In this document: positions 31,170 to 40,434 of the stretch, piece by piece | Numbering within the stretch: the stretch's first letter is position 1 | How the letters are laid out: every line of letters begins with the position of its first letter | Assembly: GCA_011947345.1 (NCBI GenBank) | Contig: JAAVTG010000035.1 | Location: forward strand, 1 to 64,000 | Source: Phytophthora quininea | Lineage: Eukaryota; Oomycota; Peronosporomycetes; Peronosporales; Peronosporaceae | DNA: 64,000 nucleotides | Direction of reading: 5' to 3' | Notes under the pieces: model-generated | What the model was told of the DNA's origin: nothing | The model's input: only the letters and a program-made list of their open reading frames with translations | Database searches by the model: none | Translations under genes and position numbers: made by a program

Positions 31170-32230
31170 ATGGTGCAGGTCGCTTCCATCCTGGGCTATT
31201 TGGCTCTAGGATATTGTGCCTGGAATATCGTCGCCTCTGTCGTCTCCTGCTGCTCCAAGTCTCCGCACCACCTGCCTCCTACCAGCTCCCAACCTCAGTC
31301 CTCCATCGACGTGCTGCGTCCGTTCTTCATGACTTCTCACGGTCTCGCCTTGTTCGTGCACAAGTGGCTGCCTCGCTTCGATCGAAAGCCTCTGGGTGTG
31401 GTTTTCATCCTCCACGGACTGGGAGAACACGCAGGACGCTACGACCACGTGGGTCGAGCGCTTGCCAAGAAAGGGTTGGCGGTGTTTTCGGTGGACCTTC
31501 AAGGCCACGGACGCAGTGACGGGGAGCGGATGTTCTCGACCAAGACGCAGCACTTAAGTGAAGACTTCATGGAGTTCGTGCACTATGTACTGGACGGTCC
31601 TACACCCGGTGATGACGTCAATAAAGGGGTGGTGGATGCAGAGCTGGAAGCTCATGGTGACGTCGACTGGAAGAAGCTGCCGAGGTTTGTGTTGGGTCAC
31701 TCCATGGGAGGGATTTTGACGCTGCAACTCGTCGAGTTGTCGATCCAGCAAGGAGTGAATTGGAACGGCGTCGTGGTGTCGGGGGCTCCGTTCTGGACGG
31801 TTCCTGGTGGTGGGGTCTCGGGGTTGTTGAAAGTGCTGGCGGGGTACTGCCAAGACTTCAACTGCCAGGGTTCGAGTTTACCAAACTGGGAGATGACGGC
31901 GCAGTGCACGCTCGATGGGCGAGAGATCCGTTGATCCCAGCCCATGGAGCGACGACGTTGATGATGCACAGTCTGCTAAGTGAAGGTGATCGGTTTTCCA
32001 AGAGCGACAACCACTTGGGCAAGAAATTCCCGGCGCCGCTGCTTATGATCCACGGAGAGAAAGACACTCTGACGTTCCCACAAGGAACCTCGAACTTCTA
32101 CGCGGCATGCACGCAGAAAGACAAAACGCTGTGTATCGTTCCGAATGCGGTGCATGAAGTGCTGAATTTGGAAGGAGGAGGCAAGACGTTGGACGAAGTA
32201 GTCCAGTGGATGGAAGCGAGACTCCAGTAA
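31170..32230 (+). CDS. monoacylglycerol-lipase-like alpha/beta hydrolase, one frame break
   Basis: It is a paralogue of the gene immediately downstream. ATG 31170 begins a short hydrophobic segment (SILGYLALGYCAWNIVASVV) that may anchor it in membranes. The core shows the family's FILHGLGEHAGRYDHVG block, DLQGHGRSDG, the nucleophile elbow GHSMGG, HGEKD (catalytic Asp) and AVHEVLNL (catalytic His). The frame breaks at the G run 31841-31844; one more G joins LKVLAG to VLPRLQLPGFEF, matching the paralogue. The family hydrolyses mono- and lyso-acylglycerols; the substrate here is not shown. Confidence 0.8.
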
Positions 32231-32403
32231 TTTTGTTCCAGGCCACTTTCCTTGTGAAACGTGAACGCGTTTAAGTGATAAGATCTTTCGCTCTACGTTT
32301 GACAAACTGTCGACCTCTGACCTTAGCCAAACGACCTTATCAGAGCACTACATTGTCTCCGTAGCTTCATACGACTGCTATTCCACTTTTGATTTCGCCA
32401 GCA

Positions 32404-33468
32404 ATGGTGAACATTGATACTGCCATCGGCTATCTGGCCCTTGGCTATTCTGCGTGGCAGTTCGCTTCCATGCTCACCACTTCGACCTCCAAGTCTCCGC
32501 ACAAACTTCCAGCTACCCCAGACTACTTGCAACCGCCAAGTGTCGACGTCCTGCGCCCATTTTTCGTGACTTCTCACGGTCTCGCTTTGTTCATACACAA
32601 GTGGCTGCCTCGCTTCGACCAAGAGCCTCGAGGTGTGGTTTTCATCTTGCACGGACTGGGAGAGCATGCAGGGCGGTACGATCACGTGGGTCGAACTCTC
32701 GCCAAGAAAGGATTTGCAGTCTTTGCAGTGGACCATCAAGGCCACGGACGCAGCGATGGCGAGAGGATGTTTGCTCGAAAGACACAGCACTTGAGTGACG
32801 ACTTCATGGAGTTCGTGCAGTACGTTTTGAACGGCCCCCAGATTAGCGATGAACTGAATAAAGGTGTGATGGATGCAGCGCTAGAAGCCCACGCAGATGT
32901 GTCGTGGAAGGACTTGCCAAGATTTGTGTTCGGCCACTCGATGGGAGGATTGTTGACGCTGCAACTTGTCGAGCTGTCGATGAAGGAAAACCTAACTTGG
33001 AACGGTGTCATTCTCTCTGCTCCAGCGCTGTGGGTAGTTCCTGGTGGCGGTTGCCCACTCTACTTGAAAGTGCTGGCGTCGTTGCTTCCACGATTCAAAC
33101 TACCAGGCTTTGACTTTGCTCAACTTTCCAACGACGTCGAAGTTTTCAATCGTAGGGCGAGAGATCCATTGATACCTCAGCATGGAGCGACGCTGCACAT
33201 GGCGTGTGATCTGCTTTGTGACTGCGAACGACTGTCGAAGAGCGACAATGAGTTGGCCAAAACCTTCCCAGCACCGATTTACGTTTTGCATGGAGAGCAG
33301 GACGTGATTACGCTTCCGAAGGGGTCTGTCAACTTTCACACTATGTGCTCCCAGAAAGACAAGACCCTCAACATCGTCCCGAAAGCGGTGCACGAAGTGC
33401 TCAATCTCAGCGGAAGTGAGGCAGTCCTGCACGAAATCATCCAATGGATCGAGAAACGACTCAAATGA
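32404..33468 (+). CDS. monoacylglycerol-lipase-like alpha/beta hydrolase
   Basis: This intact frame of 354 residues belongs to the Hydrolase_4 (serine aminopeptidase S33-like) family. An N-terminal hydrophobic stretch (residues 8-25) could be a membrane anchor. Catalytic features are the oxyanion-side HGLGEHAGRYDHVG (83-96), nucleophile Ser179 in GHSMGG, Asp300 in HGEQD and His330 in AVHEVLNL. A lid region between residues 205 and 265 includes PGGGCPLYLKVL. The upstream neighbour is a tandem duplicate in the same direction, ending about 170 nt before. The likely role is cleavage of monoacylglycerol or lysophospholipid, inferred from the family. Confidence 0.9.
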   Translation: MVNIDTAIGYLALGYSAWQFASMLTTSTSKSPHKLPATPDYLQPPSVDVLRPFFVTSHGLALFIHKWLPRFDQEPRGVVFILHGLGEHAGRYDHVGRTLAKKGFAVFAVDHQGHGRSDGERMFARKTQHLSDDFMEFVQYVLNGPQISDELNKGVMDAALEAHADVSWKDLPRFVFGHSMGGLLTLQLVELSMKENLTWNGVILSAPALWVVPGGGCPLYLKVLASLLPRFKLPGFDFAQLSNDVEVFNRRARDPLIPQHGATLHMACDLLCDCERLSKSDNELAKTFPAPIYVLHGEQDVITLPKGSVNFHTMCSQKDKTLNIVPKAVHEVLNLSGSEAVLHEIIQWIEKRLK

Positions 33469-35145
33469 GTCGGAGAAGGTAGAAAATGAGAAGCGTTCGC
33501 AAATCCAAAACCTCTCCTAATTCCGTTGGTCTAATTCACCCTTTGCCGCCGAGTTTTCAGCGTCGACGGGATAAACAGATGAAGTGAAGCCACTGCGATT
33601 CGCAGACAACCACTTTCTTTCGCTCTGGATGGGTTCACGAGCTGCGATGAATTTTTGTGACTTAGCAGCACCAAAGCTGCTGGTAGATATATTCGCGATC
33701 ACCTGTAGCTCAATGATCCTCCACCATGAATATTCATCTGCCGAACTTGCTCGTTTCATTCCTACGTCAAGCAGCTTGGATCAGTCCAAAACCAGCTCGT
33801 GCCTACACCAATTAAATATGTACGTACCCATCGCATGCACTAAGAAGTAGCGCGAATAGTCCGACAACAGCGATGTAGACCCCGATAAACAGGTGAAGAA
33901 GCGGTGTCCACCCCATTGCGACTAGACGTACAAATGGACTATGCGCTGTCACCAACACGTTAATACGTTACGCCGCCGTCATGAGCAAGTACCATTGACC
34001 AACCTGGGGACGTGAGAAGCGTCCACTGTTTGTGCCTGACCACCGGCAAGTTCGGACGAAGCAACCGCCTGCCGGACTCAGCGACGTCAACGTCAATTAT
34101 TGTGCCGTACCGATTGTCAAGCTCACAAATCCCGTAGCTGCCCTGTCGATCCGAACACGAACAACAGCTGTCTGCCGAGCGCTGAGAATGCCTATCATTT
34201 TCTCGGGAACAGCTCGCTTCTTGGTTGGTGGCGGCACCCTCCACTTGTTCTCCTGTCGGACTGAAAATGACTATCCGGCAGGTCTCATACGCGCCTTCAT
34301 CACGCTGAGAACCTCCCGCAAAATCCTAAAAAGCGCTCCAAATGGTCCAGATTAGGTAGACTATCGTCTGAGAACAGCAACCTCCTCCACTCCTTGCTCG
34401 TTGTGACCGTAGAGCGTACTCCTGCCAGACGTGAGCTCACCCTTAGCCTTGGCCATCATCTCAGCCATGAACCTACATAAATTGACCGACAGTGACAGCA
34501 GCCTGTACGTGGCGCCGATATTGCTGCTGTCGGATGTGGACAGTCGCGTCGCAGCAGCGATGAGGCGGACACAGGAGACGATGATCTCACCTGCAGAGGA
34601 GCCGCAGCAAGAATGACTTCAACACAAACATTTGAGTCAGATAGGAGTTGAAAAGAGAGAATTAACGTAAATAAATATTTGAGGAAGCGTTGATGATCGG
34701 GCCCTTCGCAAGGAGCCCAACCGCAAAGCTTACGGATACGACGCCACGGAGACCGCAGTCGACAACCAGCAGACCTGAGACGACTGCGAAGAGCTGTGGC
34801 AGACGGCAAAGATCCAGACGCAGACCTCAGAGGTCGCGACAGACACTCGCTGCTGGGCTAGGACCTAGCCATGAACCGTGCGGTGGCCTACCAGAGCACG
34901 GACCACGTCTTGAAGGAACGCTCGTCAAACGTGGGTCAGAACGGTGCTGCAGTGGCGAGAACGTCTTGTTCGGTGGGATGAAGAAAGATGAGCGCCACCA
35001 AAAGCCTGATTCATGGGGAGAGGCCGCTCCCTCAGCCATACCAAAACCCGACATGGTCACGCTCCTGCTGCATAACAACCTGGGCAATGAGACGTGCGGC
35101 ACGTGAATCAGCGAGAGAAGAGCATATTTGTGACCTTCGCATAGG
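33469..35145. other. long stretch without a supported gene
   Basis: About 1.7 kb has only short, mutually inconsistent open frames on both strands (for example 33584-33850 plus and 34244-33960 minus), with no recognisable domain. No tandem repeat is evident. Decayed genes are possible but cannot be identified. Confidence 0.45.
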
Positions 35146-35175
35146 GTGCGACGGAGTCGTTGGAGTCTGCAGGTG

Positions 35176-35895
35176 CGAATGGCAATGCCTCTCTCTGGTT
35201 GGGGTAATGTGAAGAAGGCGGCGACGAAAGAACGAGGCTATGCAACAGGGCTGCGAGGACTCGTTGTCGGTGGACTTGTTGGTGACGAATACCACGCCAA
35301 GTGTTGTCATCGCTGTGAAGAGATGATTTTCTACGCTGCCAAGGCGTCGGACCCTGTGTGCTCTCGTTTGGGCTTCTGGACAGCTTGGTCGTGCTGGTCG
35401 CTGCCATGGATGACAGCCAGCTGCGCGATCCTGCAGATGAAAGTTACGGTGGTTACTTTGGAAGGTGTGCTATTGCTGATGCTATCTATTGGTGTGAGCA
35501 ATACTTTCCTTTTCAATGATGACTGCTGTCGACTGCCAGGTCAGTGGGGATCAGACACAAGACGCGAGATGGAGTCGAGGACGAGTTTTGGTGCTTGCTC
35601 GGCACATTTACTTGCATCACGACTTTTTACGTGTATCAATGCAGCATTTGGTTGGGATGCACCTCGCGTCCGTGGAACAAGATTGGATTTGCAGCAGAAG
35701 TCGACGGTTTCTCCGCCTCTCAGACCCAAGGAAAAGAAGACGGAGTCATGCCCGTCCTGCCACAGCAGCTCCATACACGCTAGTACTTGTGAACTACGAG
35801 TAGCACACACTCGACCTGGCCGTTGCGCTGCTAATGATGCTACGAGCACTGCCACGCTTCATGGCTCGTGGATAGACAAGGCTAGAAGCTGTTGA
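35176..35895 (+). CDS. uncertain open frame crossing the left edge of the array
   Basis: This open frame from ATG 35176 is Cys/Trp/Ser-rich, with a hydrophobic stretch near 35440-35510 (KVTVVTLEGVLLLMLSIGV). I recognise no family. Its last 250 nt (from 35642) are the first part of repeat unit 1 and recur at 40811, 45994, 52363 and 58350 without the upstream part. It may therefore be a truncated gene joined to the repeat, or not coding at all. Confidence 0.25.
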   Translation, partial: RMAMPLSGWGNVKKAATKERGYATGLRGLVVGGLVGDEYHAKCCHRCEEMIFYAAKASDPVCSRLGFWTAWSCWSLPWMTASCAILQMKVTVVTLEGVLLLMLSIGVSNTFLFNDDCCRLPGQWGSDTRREMESRTSFGACSAHLLASRLFTCINAAFGWDAPRVRGTRLDLQQKSTVSPPLRPKEKKTESCPSCHSSSIHASTCELRVAHTRPGRCAANDATSTATLHGSWIDKARSC

Positions 35896-36239
35896 TTTGG
35901 CTGGTTACGCGTTTTATTAGCAGAGTTCAACAGCATGGATCGACGCTTGTCGCGGACAAGTTCGGCCGGTTGCGCGCGCAAGGAATGCGCTTTGTCTTGA
36001 TCCCTCCACGCAGTCGGTTGCAGAAGTGCAACGCGTTATGTATGGTGCGTTCCCGGTGCGTTCCCGGTGCCAGGCTTCCCGTTATCGACCAGAGCATAGC
36101 GACCACGTCTGCGACGAACGTATCGGCCTGCAAATCTGCTGGGACGCCTCCACGTCCGTGTGTCATCAGTGGTGATTGCGCTGATCAGCCACCACGATGT
36201 CGGTCAGTCGATCGCAGGAGAGTCTCTGATTCTGATAAT

Positions 36240-36327
36240 GTTTGAAGTTTCGCGCCTTTTGAAGTTTCGCGCCTTTTGAAGTTTCGCGCCGTTTGAAGTT
36301 TCGCGCCCATACTTCTTTTCGCGCCCA
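36240..36327 (+). promoter_or_regulatory. TTTCGCGCC cluster, unit 1 (4+1 sites)
   Basis: Four tandem copies of a 17-nt repeat (TTTTGAAGTTTCGCGCC type) are followed by CTTTTCGCGCC. The cluster ends 85 nt before ATG 36412. The core equals the E2F/DP consensus; use in vivo is inferred. Confidence 0.5.
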
Positions 36328-36411
36328 ACGCAGCGGAGCGAGAAGAGCACCACGCGATCAAGAGGAGAGGAGAGAAAGCAAGAGAGAGAAGAGAGAGAGA
36401 GAGAGAACAGG

Positions 36412-38414
36412 ATGCCGAGCCTGTGTAAGAACAAGGTGGAGATGGAGACCAGCCCATGGTGTGGTAAGTGATCCCACTGCTATCTTTGGATTGGATTGAT
36501 TACCTAACGTGTATCCAATGCAGGCGAGAGGTGGCGATGCGGCTCACGTCGGATGGCTGCGGCTCCCCGTTCCCGTGCCGGTGCTGGAGTACAAGCGCCG
36601 CCTCCCCGCTGGCAACTTGGAGTGCGGCAGGCTGACTCTGGACCCAAGGAAGGAGCCTCCAAAGCTGCTGACGACGCGCCAGAACCCCTCCGTTTTAACG
36701 TCGACGCGGGCGGCAAATGCAAGAAGTTCCGGGCCCAGGACCTGTCGTCGTCCAAGGCCTGGACGTCGGCCATCCGACTCGCCATCGACACGGCCAAGAG
36801 GCAGGCCACATACGTCGCTCGCAACGCTCGGCTGGAGAAGCGCATGACGAAGGGCGAGAGCGGCGACCGCGCGACGACGAGCATCGAGCTCCCAAGATGC
36901 AGAGCGACAGAGACGAGTAGCGTGGTGTCCGGCGGATCGAGTGACGGCGTTGGTGCGAGATCGAGCCCTCGTTCTGGTCCTACATGTCCTGAACGTACTC
37001 CTGCTGCGGCCAAGCGCGAGATCAAGAACCTACGTGCTGCTGCGCCGAAGCGTCCCGTACGTGCTGCTACAACGGCCACCCAAGAGCTGACGAAGATGCC
37101 TGCACCTGCTGTCAAGTGTCGCGAACGTCCGACGGCCTCTACAAGTCGTGGAGATGGCGCTACGGATGCCCAACGAGAACTCCGCCACGTTCGTGCGGAG
37201 AAGGACAAGCTCGCCGCTGAGTTGGCACAGTCTCAGCGTTCTGTGGCCGATCTACAAGCACAAATTCGTGAACTGGAAGGCGTCGTGAAGACTCGAGCGG
37301 AGCAGCTGGAGCAGCTACAGATGTCGTCATGCAAGCTCGCTGGGCAACTGGCAGCCACCCAAGCGACTTCGAGTGCCCTGGAGCTGGAACATTTGGCTTT
37401 GATGGTGTCCCTGGAATCGGCTCACGCAAAGACTGCCCAGCTAGAGGACCGAATTGGCGCCATGCAATTCGAACGCATTGAAGCGCAGGTGCAACTCGAG
37501 TCGCTCTCGCAAACGAACCTGGTTGCTGAGGAGCAGAGTGTGCGAGGTGAGGCTGACAAGCAGCAGACAGCGCAAGATCAGCCAGGCCAGCTGAAGACGG
37601 AAGGGACTGATGTGGAGCAGTCTCCGCAAGTGGTGAAGCAAGTGAGTGTGCGGACGGGTGTGGTGCCGCAGCAGGAAATGAGATCTCCAGAGGTGGAAGT
37701 GAGCCCATCGTGTAGTGAGAGCAAAGAGAAGGCCAGCTTACTGCAGAAGGCGTTGAAGGTCGTGCCGACCGAGATGTTGCCGGCCTACAGCGACGTGATT
37801 GACACAGCGGTGGCGCACGAGGAGAATGAGCTCAACGACGATTCGACGCGGAGAGGTGCTGGAGAGAAGCAAGCCGTCACCAAGCTCGCTGCATATATTG
37901 GTGCTCAAGTGGCAACGAGGGTCCAGCCTGACTTAAAGGGACATCTCCGAGCGCGTATCACCGGAATCGGAGAAGTCCTCAAGGCTCAACGCAGTCGCAC
38001 GCAGTGGTCGAAACGAGGAAAGATGGCGAATTCGTGGTTTAAGCTGCCGATGCACATGAGCAAGCGGCCGTCTTTGCTCGGATCAAGGGCCGTTGTGGTG
38101 CCACGGCGCGTGCATGGAGCAAAAGAGCCCAATAGTGAGCCAGCACCCAATGGCGCCACGCCTTCAGCAAAGGCGCGTGGCAAGGAGCTGACAGCTGAGG
38201 CCATGGATCTCTTCAAGGCCGACAAACAGATGGCCGTGAGTGATATGGCAATGAACGCTGTTCTGTTGTCGGCGCAATTTTGGCGTTGGAGACGGTCGGG
38301 CTCCCGGCGGCTGTGACTTTCGTGGTGGCGATGCTGCTCATCGCAGTGCTCGTCCAAGCGCATGCTTTTGCCGTTCGTTTGGACCTCGCAGGATGGAGGC
38401 GAGTTGCCATCTGA
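36412..38414 (+). CDS. PH-like/coiled-coil protein, unit 1
   Basis: Exon 1 (36412-36463, MPSLCKNKVEMETSP) is followed by a 60-nt intron (36464-36523, GTAAGT...CAATGCAG) and one long exon. The main frame is open from 36553 to 38316. Parts in order are: a PH-like block whose end is clear (KCKKFRAQDLSSSKAWTSAI, about 36715-36775); a basic Ala/Ser/Thr linker; a heptad-rich coiled coil (about 37190-37520); a Gln/Glu-rich acidic segment; and a conserved C-terminal region (AAYIGAQVATRVQPDLKGHL). The frame stops at 38316. One more T in the TTTT at about 38279-38282 would instead read into a hydrophobic helix (TFVVAMLLIAVLVQAHAF) and end at TGA 38412-38414. C runs in exon 1 (CCC) and near 36688 (CCCC) also need one or two more bases for a continuous PH block. 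Function unknown; possibly a tail-anchored membrane-linked adaptor. Confidence 0.65.
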
Positions 38415-39558
38415 CGATCAAGCGTGCACTTGGAGAGGCTTTGAGCAAGGCTCCTCGGGTAGATTGAATACGTGGAGTTATTACCCAGAACCAGCAGTGG
38501 ATGTTGGTGCTTGGAGGCTGTTGATGTTATGGAGTGTGTCGTGAAGTGAAAACTACGAACGGTCTTCGCTTGTCTTCAAAGTGGAAGCAGAATCGATTTC
38601 GTCAGCTCCGTCAGCTCCGTCGGCTCGGTGCTCGCATCGACGAATAGAGCTACGGGGACTCATCGCTCCCAGTCGCTCACCATCTTTCGTCGTGTGTGGT
38701 GATCCAAATCGTGTTGTTGGAGATCATTTCCTCCTCATGACGCATGCGGATCGTACCGAGCTAGTCGAACCAAGGACTCATATCTCCTTGATGAACGTGA
38801 CAGCGAGGGTTTGAACCCGGGAAATACGCACAAAGTTTGCGCTGTGGTGTATCTACCTGTGGTTGTGGAGCCGTACAGATTTGGCTGCGGCATGGCGGTC
38901 CCCACCAGAGCAGCTCCTCTGACTGTCCCTGAACTGGCGATGTGTGGAAGCGACCTATTTGTTTCTGGATGAAGCTCGTGTTCCTAGTGGCGATGGTTTA
39001 TCGAATTGCATGAAATAAATGCAGTGACAAGTAGAAGAAATGGCCCAATGGAAGCAATACGAACCAAATACCGAGAGAAGATCGAACGTGGACAAGCCCA
39101 ACACCCGCTGGGAGAATACACAAGAGTATCGGACGTCTCGTGGATGCTGGAGCTTTATTGAATATGTCTTCGCTACAAGGAATGGTTCTGTTACTGACTT
39201 CTTTCCTGGTGGGGAAAGAAGAGATTGTTCAAAGACTTAAGGTCGACTGGAACAAATATGGATGCGATTATTGGAGATGGCTGAGTTTGGGCGGTATCGC
39301 CACGAGCGAGACGATCTCGACCGCATACAACAAGTATATTCCGATGGAGTCTCTCGTACAACTCGATTCGATCACAGGATCCCCGCCGTTACTAAACCTC
39401 TGTGTCCATGTCTGCATGAATGTGAATGGCTCGCGTGTACACCGGACAAGTCAATGAGGTCGTTCGCCTACTCCTCGGATTGATGCCTGCGCTGCCGCAT
39501 GAATAGACTGGGAACTCATCACTTCCTCTGGTCTTCATCCTCGCCAACTTGCTGTGAT

Positions 39559-39582
39559 GCCAGGGACTCATTGCTCCCTGGC
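39559..39582 (+). repeat. palindrome: 8-bp stem, CTCATTGC loop
   Basis: GCCAGGGA and TCCCTGGC are perfect inverted copies around an 8-nt loop. It is one of about ten such palindromes in unit 1 and recurs in every unit. Confidence 0.8.
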
Positions 39583-39665
39583 TGTATCAGTAGGTGGGGG
39601 TGATCCGGTACGAGGAGGTCATTTTCTTCTCGTCGCCGGATCGCCGAGGGATTGCGTGCAGTAGT

Positions 39666-39691
39666 TGGCTGGGACTCATTTCTCCCAGCCA
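39666..39691 (+). repeat. palindrome: 9-bp stem, CTCATTTC loop
   Basis: TGGCTGGGA pairs perfectly with TCCCAGCCA. It has the same loop type as the previous palindrome but different, mutually complementary outer stem bases. Confidence 0.8.
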
Positions 39692-39829
39692 GCGCAGTCG
39701 CGTTCAATCTCGTGGAATGGTGAGCTTCATTTCTCAGTGTTTTGCTCGATGCGAGCAGGCAAGAGGAATCAACGTTTGTGTTTGTGTTTTCCATCTCGGT
39801 GGATTCATGTTCCTCGCACCGAAGAAAAC

Positions 39830-39862
39830 GAGCTGCTGGGACCCATTACTCCTAGCCAGCTC
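39830..39862 (+). repeat. palindrome: 12-bp bulged stem, CCCATTAC loop
   Basis: GAGCT-GCTGGGA pairs with TCCTAGC-c-AGCTC, with one G-T pair and one bulged C. Confidence 0.7.
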
Positions 39863-40289
39863 GTCATCTTTGGTCGGTCGTGTGTGGATTCCGAACGTGT
39901 ATTGGAGATCATTTCCTCCGTCTCACGCGCTGCGGCTGAAACACACAGGGGACACATATCCCCTTGATTGATGAACGTGACAGCGATACAACTACCAGCA
40001 CCGTTATGGTGGGACACACTGAAGTCATCAAGACGTTGCTGCTCAACGGAGCTAACCCGACTATCCGCGACCAGAACGGACAGTTGTCTCCCGACTACAT
40101 GGTTTGCATTTGTGGCAAACCTGGCGGCAATGACGGACAAGCCCTTCGGAGTCGTTCGTCTACTACTCGAATTTATGCCAGCACTATCGCCTGGGGAACT
40201 CATCTCTTCCTCGCGCTGGGTATGTGCAGGCAAGTGGAGCCAACGTTTGTGTTCACGTTATCAAGATCGGTACTTGCAACGACGAAACA

Positions 40290-40322
40290 GAGCTATTGGG
40301 ACTCATTACTCCCGATCAGCTT
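40290..40322 (+). repeat. palindrome: bulged stem, CTCATTAC loop
   Basis: AGCT-ATTGGGA pairs with TCCCGAT-c-AGCT, with one wobble. It is the same layout as 39830-39862, with compensating differences in the inner stem. Confidence 0.7.
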
Positions 40323-40414
40323 GCTATTTTCTGTCGTCGTGTGCGGATCCCGAACGTGTTTTGGAGGCCATTTCCTCCTCATGACGCATGCGGATCCTAC
40401 CGAGCGAGACGAAC

Positions 40415-40434
40415 CAAGGACTCATATCTCCTTG
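40415..40434 (+). repeat. palindrome: 6-bp stem, CTCATATC loop
   Basis: CAAGGA and TCCTTG pair perfectly. An identical element is at 38771-38790. Confidence 0.75.

Noticed and set aside
33584..33850. Open frame of 88 codons with hydrophobic residues
   Set aside because: No signal peptide, domain or paralogue is seen, and its composition looks like the surrounding non-coding DNA.
36365..36410. GA-rich tract before exon 1 as a functional element
   Set aside because: It is a simple microsatellite that differs in length between units; nothing beyond position suggests a role.
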